DNA of 9,040 nucleotides from Salegentibacter sp. (GTDB taxonomy: Bacteria; Bacteroidota; Bacteroidia; Flavobacteriales; Flavobacteriaceae). Of this stretch, positions 5,289-9,040 are shown piece by piece. Positions within the stretch are counted from its first letter, which is position 1, and every line of letters starts with the position of its first letter. A program made the translations under genes and the position numbers. Under the pieces are notes generated by a model that worked only from the letters and a program-made list of their open reading frames with translations, was not told where the DNA came from and ran no database searches. The stretch is from positions 1 to 9,040 of the forward strand of contig JAGXIG010000041.1 of NCBI GenBank assembly GCA_024635815.1, given 5' to 3'.

Positions 5289-6467
5289 TTATTGAAAAGC
5301 AGGAATCCCGGTTATATCCATTCCTGTGATTAAAAGATGAATATCGTGAGTTCCTTCGTAGGTGATTACGCTTTCCAGGTTCATCATATGGCGCATAATA
5401 CTATATTCGCCGGTAATTCCCATGCCACCGAGAACTTGTCTTGCTTCACGGGCAATGTTTATGGCCATTTCTACATTATTCCGTTTAGCCATTGAGATTT
5501 GGGCTGAAGTTGCTTTGCCTTCGTTTCTTAAAACTCCCAGTCTCCAGGCCATTAATTGCGCTTTGGTAATCTCGGTAATCATTTCAGCAAGTATTTTCTG
5601 CTGAAGTTGCGTGCCAGCAATTGGTTTATCAAACTGAACCCGTTCCTTTGCATAACGTAATGCGGTATCGTAACAATCCATTGCCGCTCCTATCGCGCCC
5701 CAGGCAATTCCGTAGCGCGCAGAATCCAGGCAACCTAAAGGAGCGCCTAATCCGCTTTTATTCGGCATTAAATTCTCCTTTGGAACTTTTACGTTATCAA
5801 AAATAAGTTCTCCGGTAGCGCTGGCGCGAAGTGACCATTTATTATGCGTTTCCGGTGTGGAAAAACCTTCCATTCCACGTTCTACGATAAGTCCGTGAAT
5901 TCGTCCATTTTCATCTTTAGCCCAAACAATGGCAATATCTGCAAATGGAGCGTTTGAGATCCACATTTTGGCACCATTCAATAAAAAATGATCGCCTTTA
6001 TCTTTAAAATTGGTGGTCATCCCGCTGGGATTGGAACCGTGATCTGGTTCGGTAAGCCCAAAACAGCCCATGAATTCTCCGGAAGCGAGCTTTGGTAAAT
6101 ATTTTTTGCGCTGTTCTTCGGTGCCGTATTTATAAATTGGATACATCACCAGCGAACTTTGTACAGATGCGGTAGAACGAACGCCGCTGTCACCACGCTC
6201 AATTTCCTGCATGATGAGGCCGTAAGAGATTTGGTCCAGGCCTGCACCGCCGTATTCTTCCGGAATATAAGGGCCAAAAGCACCAATTTCAGCTAAGCCG
6301 CTAATTATAGATTTCGGGAATTCTGCTTTTTGTGCGGCATCTTCAATTATTGGGGAAACTTCGCGTTTTACCCATTCTCGTGCGGCATCGCGAACTATTT
6401 TATGTTCCTCGGTAAGCAGCTCATCAATATTGTAATAATCGGGAGCCTGGAAGTTATCTGTTCTCAT
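5289..6467 (-). CDS. gcdH: Glutaryl-CoA dehydrogenase (acyl-CoA dehydrogenase family)
   Basis: This 392-residue FAD enzyme should oxidise and decarboxylate glutaryl-CoA to crotonyl-CoA in lysine/tryptophan breakdown, passing electrons to ETF. The family signatures are present: CFGLTEPDHGSNP (135-147), WISNAPFAD (169-177), WSLRASATG (211-219), ARYGIAWG (250-257), QVLGGMGI (344-351) and the C-terminal TYEGTHDIH (369-377). Glu371 matches the catalytic base (Glu370 in the human enzyme). Glu90, Arg97 and Tyr370 match the human residues Glu87, Arg94 and Tyr369 that bind the distal carboxylate, which supports glutaryl-CoA over a simple fatty acyl-CoA. The human SGYRS is SGVRS here. The length is that of a full mature enzyme without a transit peptide. 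It has its own promoter just upstream and appears monocistronic, with no other lysine-degradation gene in the window. Confidence 0.93.
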   Translation of the reverse strand: MRTDNFQAPDYYNIDELLTEEHKIVRDAAREWVKREVSPIIEDAAQKAEFPKSIISGLAEIGAFGPYIPEEYGGAGLDQISYGLIMQEIERGDSGVRSTASVQSSLVMYPIYKYGTEEQRKKYLPKLASGEFMGCFGLTEPDHGSNPSGMTTNFKDKGDHFLLNGAKMWISNAPFADIAIVWAKDENGRIHGLIVERGMEGFSTPETHNKWSLRASATGELIFDNVKVPKENLMPNKSGLGAPLGCLDSARYGIAWGAIGAAMDCYDTALRYAKERVQFDKPIAGTQLQQKILAEMITEITKAQLMAWRLGVLRNEGKATSAQISMAKRNNVEMAINIAREARQVLGGMGITGEYSIMRHMMNLESVITYEGTHDIHLLITGMDITGIPAFQ

Positions 6468-6484
6468 TCGTGTGGTGTTTTACA

Positions 6485-6515
6485 CAAATGTAACTAAGCT
6501 TTTTAAAGCAAACAA
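6485..6515 (-). promoter_or_regulatory. Bacteroidota-type promoter of the glutaryl-CoA dehydrogenase gene
   Basis: On the minus strand, TACATTTG (6492-6485) is a perfect TAnnTTTG -7 box. A TTG (6515-6513) lies 20 bp upstream, within the 17-23 bp spacing reported for Flavobacterium promoters. Transcription would start near 6479, giving a leader of only about 12 nt. The promoter fits between the methyltransferase stop and the gene. Confidence 0.7.
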
Positions 6516-6523
6516 TTTTAAGA

Positions 6524-7246
6524 TTATAATTTGAGATAGAAGTCCTTTACCAGGTTTTTGTAGGTTTCTGTATAATTATGGCGTGAAATTTCGATAATAA
6601 GTTCATTTTCTTTAGGTGTAATTTCCTTAAAACTAAAACTCAATAAGCTTCTTTTAATTTCTGAAGTTTCAGTGCCACGCACCCTGGTGATTTTCTTCGG
6701 AAAAAGACCAAATTCTTCTGCCAGCGCTATAAAATTTGTTTCTTCTTTATATCGAATAATGGTATTGAATTCTCCTTCTAAATGAAGCAATTTTGAAACG
6801 CCTTCTACTAATTCTGAAAAAGGTAAAGCTTCAGAAAAACGGGCTTTATTTCTACTTGCACTTTCTGAAGTATAATCTTCAGCATAAAAGGGCGGATTGG
6901 AAATGATGAGTTCATACTTCTCTTCGTCCTGCATTTCTTCAACAAATTCATCAAAGGCAGCGTGATAACAAAACAAGCGATCGCCCCAATTGCTTTGTTC
7001 AAAGTTATCTACAGCCTGCTCGTAAGCATCTTCATCAATTTCCAGGGCATCAATAAGAAGGGCAGGGGAGCGTTGTGCCAGCATTAAAGCAATTAGGCCG
7101 GTGCCTGTGCCAATATCAAGAATACTGTCGGGTTGGTGTTCCAGGGAAGCCCAGGCGCCGAGCAAAACTCCGTCGGTACCAATTTTCATTGCACAGCGAT
7201 CCTGTTCTATTTTAAATTCTTTAAACTGAAATGCTTTTTGTGACAT
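6524..7246 (-). CDS. trmN6: tRNA1(Val) (adenine37-N6)-methyltransferase, TrmN6/YfiC type
   Basis: This 240-residue class I SAM-dependent methyltransferase has the N-terminal stretch DRCAMKIGTDGVLLGAWA (16-33), close to E. coli YfiC. The SAM-binding motif I DIGTGTGLIAL is at 44-54, the acidic motif II end ALEID at 67-71, and the catalytic N6-adenine motif NPPF at 117-120, followed by YAEDYTS. YfiC methylates A37 next to the anticodon of tRNA1(Val) in E. coli; the same target is inferred here. The length agrees with the family (about 240-250). The ATG lies only 14 bp downstream of a strong terminator stem that closes the tsf transcript, so its transcription must come either from read-through or from a promoter overlapping that stem. 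No clear TAnnTTTG box is visible. Confidence 0.88.
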   Translation of the reverse strand: MSQKAFQFKEFKIEQDRCAMKIGTDGVLLGAWASLEHQPDSILDIGTGTGLIALMLAQRSPALLIDALEIDEDAYEQAVDNFEQSNWGDRLFCYHAAFDEFVEEMQDEEKYELIISNPPFYAEDYTSESASRNKARFSEALPFSELVEGVSKLLHLEGEFNTIIRYKEETNFIALAEEFGLFPKKITRVRGTETSEIKRSLLSFSFKEITPKENELIIEISRHNYTETYKNLVKDFYLKL

Positions 7247-7250
7247 TTGG

Positions 7251-7290
7251 TAAAAATAAAAAAACCGCTTCTGGTTAGAGAAGCGGTTTT
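7251..7290 (-). terminator. Intrinsic terminator of the rpsB-tsf transcript
   Basis: A perfect 12-bp stem is formed by AAAACCGCTTCT (7261-7272) and 7279-7290 with a 6-nt loop. Read on the minus strand it runs into TTTATTTTTA (7260-7251). It lies about 48 bp after the tsf stop and ends a few bases before the methyltransferase ATG. The plus-strand side lacks a good T-run beyond the stem's own four T. Confidence 0.88.
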
Positions 7291-7303
7291 GGGTTTATTA
7301 GAG

Positions 7304-7328
7304 AGATTTCCGCCTGCGCGGAAATGAC
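7304..7328 (-). repeat. Single-hairpin repeat unit with GTCAT/ATCT ends
   Basis: ATTTCCGC (7306-7313) and GCGGAAAT (7318-7325) form a perfect 8-bp stem over a 4-nt loop. On the minus strand the unit reads GTCAT-TTCCGC-loop-GCGGAA-ATCT, the same end sequences as the hairpins at 3502 and 5160 but with an unrelated stem. It sits 10 bases after the tsf stop and before the terminator stem. Confidence 0.65.
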
Positions 7329-7337
7329 AAACTTTAA

Positions 7338-8165
7338 TTATTCTCCTAAAGCAACTCTTTCAAAAGCTACAACTTTAAGATCTGAATCTACAGATTTTAC
7401 GTAGTCTGAAACGCTTTGTTTTCCGTCTTTAATAAAAGCCTGGTTAACTAAAGTGTTGTCTTTAAAGTAACGCTGAATTTTTCCTTTTGCTATTTTGTCT
7501 AGCATATCTTCAGGTTTTCCTTCCTGGCGAAGTGTATCTTTAGCGATCTCAACTTCTTTGTCTATGGTTTCCTGGTCTACACCTTCTTCGTTAAGTGCGA
7601 TTGGGTTCATAGCAGCAGCTTGCATAGAAACGTTTTTAGCAGCTTCTTCAGCACCTTCAGTTTGCTTTGAAAGACCGGTGATTACAGCAATTTTGTTTCC
7701 TGCGTGAATATAAGAACCTACAAAAGGAGCTTCTAAAGTTTTAAAAGCACCAATTTCTATTTTCTCACCAATTACACCAGTTTGCTCGGTTAATTTATCT
7801 TCAACCGAAATACCGTTATAATCTGCTTTAAGCAATTCTTCTTTTGAAGAAACGGTTAAGGCGATATCTGCAAAGCTGTTGGCCATTTTTACGAAATCAT
7901 CGTTTTTCGCAACAAAGTCGGTTTCGCAGTTAAGAGAGATAATTACACCCTTAGTGTTATTATCATTCACTTTAGCAATTGCAGCACCTTCGGCTGAATC
8001 TCTATCGGCTCTTTTTGCAGCAACTTTCTGACCTTTTTTACGAAGTACTTCAATAGCTTTATCAAAATCACCATCTGCTTCAACAAGGGCCTTTTTGCAA
8101 TCCATCATACCGGCACCGGTAGATTTTCTTAATTTGTTTACTTCTGCGGCGGTTATCTTAGCCAT
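7338..8165 (-). CDS. tsf: Translation elongation factor Ts
   Basis: The 275-residue product is the guanine nucleotide exchange factor that releases GDP from EF-Tu. The N-terminal UBA-like domain carries the signature LRKSTGAGMMDCKKAL (12-27). The core holds ETDFVAKNDDF (81-91), whose TDFVAKN segment contacts the EF-Tu nucleotide pocket and is nearly invariant. The length is close to the usual 280-300. The C-terminal part (GKPEDMLDKIAKGKIQRYF, later LVNQAFIKD) matches the dimerisation and C-terminal modules of the family. The gene follows rpsB in the conserved order with 88 bp between, and that gap has a terminator-like hairpin which may set the ratio of the two products. Confidence 0.97.
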   Translation of the reverse strand: MAKITAAEVNKLRKSTGAGMMDCKKALVEADGDFDKAIEVLRKKGQKVAAKRADRDSAEGAAIAKVNDNNTKGVIISLNCETDFVAKNDDFVKMANSFADIALTVSSKEELLKADYNGISVEDKLTEQTGVIGEKIEIGAFKTLEAPFVGSYIHAGNKIAVITGLSKQTEGAEEAAKNVSMQAAAMNPIALNEEGVDQETIDKEVEIAKDTLRQEGKPEDMLDKIAKGKIQRYFKDNTLVNQAFIKDGKQSVSDYVKSVDSDLKVVAFERVALGE

Positions 8166-8183
8166 AGTATTGTTTTTTATTTA

Positions 8184-8233
8184 AAAAAGTCGCTTAGAGA
8201 CCAACTGTTAGGAAAGAAACTAAACGACTTTTT
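8184..8233 (-). promoter_or_regulatory. Terminator-like hairpin between rpsB and tsf (possible attenuator)
   Basis: AAAAAGTCG (8184-8192) pairs with CGACTTTTT (8225-8233). After one C-A mismatch the stem continues with TTAG (8194-8197) and CTAA (8220-8223), giving a 14-position stem around a 22-nt loop. On the minus strand the stem runs into TTTTTT followed by AAAT. It lies within the cotranscribed pair, so partial termination or RNA processing is more likely than full stop. Confidence 0.6.
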
Positions 8234-8253
8234 GGATGTTATAAAATGTTGTT

Positions 8254-9040
8254 TTATTCTTCTTCGTTAGATGAAGCTTTGTCTAAAGTTTCTTTTTTAG
8301 ACTCAAGTTTCACCTCTTTCTTGGCTTCCTGCATTGCCTTTTTATCTTCAGCATCTTTAGAAGGAGCTTCAGCTTCTGGTTGCTTTACAGCAGCCTTTGG
8401 TGCTTTTGGCTCTTTTTCTTCATCTTCTGCTTTCTCTTTTTTAGATTCTTTAGAAGCTTTTCTTTCAGAAAGGCCGTCTACAATAGAATCTGCAACATAA
8501 GAAACCACTTTGTTGATAGACTTTGAAGCATCGTCATTAGATGGGATTACGTACTCAACCTCACGAGGATCTGAGTTTGTATCTACCATAGCGAAAATTG
8601 GAATGTTTAATTTTTGAGCTTCTTTAATAGCAATGTGTTCACGAGTGATATCAACTACAAAAAGCGCTCCTGGAAGTCTGCTCATATCAGAAATAGAACC
8701 AAGGTTCTTTTCTAATTTAGCTCTTAAACGATCTACCTGAAGACGTTCTTTTTTAGAAAGTGTATTAAAGGTACCATCTTTCTTCATTCTATCAATAGAG
8801 GCCATTTTCTTAACGGCTCTACGAATAGTTACAAAGTTGGTAAGCATACCACCGGGCCAGCGCTCGGTAATGTAAGGCATATTAGCTTTTTCAGCTTGTT
8901 CGGCTACAATTTCTTTAGCTTGTTTCTTGGTAGCTACGAAAAGTATTTTTCTACCGCTGGCTGCAATTTTTGCAAGGGCATCTCCTGCCTCCTGCATTTT
9001 AGCAGCACTCTTATATAAGTTGATGATGTGAATCCCATTA
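8254..9040 (-). CDS. rpsB: 30S ribosomal protein S2, N-terminus outside window, with long charged tail
   Basis: The frame is open to the window's edge; about 262 residues are visible and roughly 40-50 N-terminal residues are missing. The visible N-terminal end NGIHIINLYKSAAKM continues the typical S2 start, so the ATG at 8997 is internal. S2 signatures are ERWPGGMLTN, RLPGALFVVDITREHIAIKEA and MVDTNSDP. The S2 core ends around SIVDGLSERK. Beyond it, a tail of about 69 residues (encoded at 8257-8463) is made almost only of Lys, Glu, Ala, Ser, Asp and Pro and is probably disordered. S2 joins the 30S subunit late, near the neck between head and body. It is cotranscribed with tsf downstream; ribosomal genes are expected upstream, outside the window. 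Confidence 0.97.
   Translation of the reverse strand, partial: NGIHIINLYKSAAKMQEAGDALAKIAASGRKILFVATKKQAKEIVAEQAEKANMPYITERWPGGMLTNFVTIRRAVKKMASIDRMKKDGTFNTLSKKERLQVDRLRAKLEKNLGSISDMSRLPGALFVVDITREHIAIKEAQKLNIPIFAMVDTNSDPREVEYVIPSNDDASKSINKVVSYVADSIVDGLSERKASKESKKEKAEDEEKEPKAPKAAVKQPEAEAPSKDAEDKKAMQEAKKEVKLESKKETLDKASSNEEE

Noticed and set aside
8246..8500. Plus-strand 84-aa frame rich in Ser, Ala and Phe
   Set aside because: It is the antisense shadow of the low-complexity Lys/Glu tail of rpsB; its composition is explained by the complement of those codons.
8995..8997. ATG at 8997 as the start of rpsB
   Set aside because: The frame continues upstream with NGIHIINLYKSAAK, conserved S2 sequence, so the true start is outside the window.

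Overview
The window looks like chromosomal DNA of a marine-type flavobacterium (Bacteroidota, Flavobacteriaceae, Gramella/Salegentibacter-like). The basis is AT-rich DNA, TAnnTTTG-type promoter boxes, few Shine-Dalgarno sequences ahead of starts, an Mrp ATPase of the type without CxxC, and GTCAT...ATCT intergenic hairpin repeats that I associate with this group. The genus is inferred from recall, not from a search.

Left part (1-3931, all + strand): the C-terminal part of a LysE-family exporter; an alkyltransferase-like (ATL) DNA-damage-binding protein; then an iron-sulfur/electron-transfer block. That block has an Mrp/ApbC ATPase directly abutting an Nfu scaffold protein, followed by a thioredoxin-reductase-like ferredoxin-NADP+ reductase and an adrenodoxin-type [2Fe-2S] ferredoxin. 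Mrp and Nfu are expected to carry or deliver Fe-S clusters, and the last two form a plausible NADPH-ferredoxin redox pair. A double-hairpin repeat lies between the reductase and the ferredoxin. A perfect 17-bp terminator stem closes the block.

Middle (4054-6467): a minus-strand DUF3050 protein (probable heme-oxygenase-like fold); a divergent 59-codon Cys-rich small protein at 4967-5146; a second double-hairpin repeat with a 22-nt GC-rich palindromic insert in one hairpin loop; and a minus-strand glutaryl-CoA dehydrogenase with a good Bacteroidota promoter.

Right part (6524-9040, minus strand): a TrmN6-type tRNA m6A methyltransferase, a strong terminator, elongation factor Ts (tsf), and ribosomal protein S2 (rpsB). 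The rpsB N-terminus lies beyond the window and its product has a long Lys/Glu/Ala-rich tail. A terminator-like hairpin lies between rpsB and tsf.

Most of the window is housekeeping. I see no phage, CRISPR, tRNA, rRNA or insertion sequence, and no clear new multi-gene system. The parts that deserve a second look are the covarying hairpin-repeat family with its nested insert, the small Cys-rich protein, the DUF3050 protein, the Mrp without a CxxC, and the terminators placed close to start codons.
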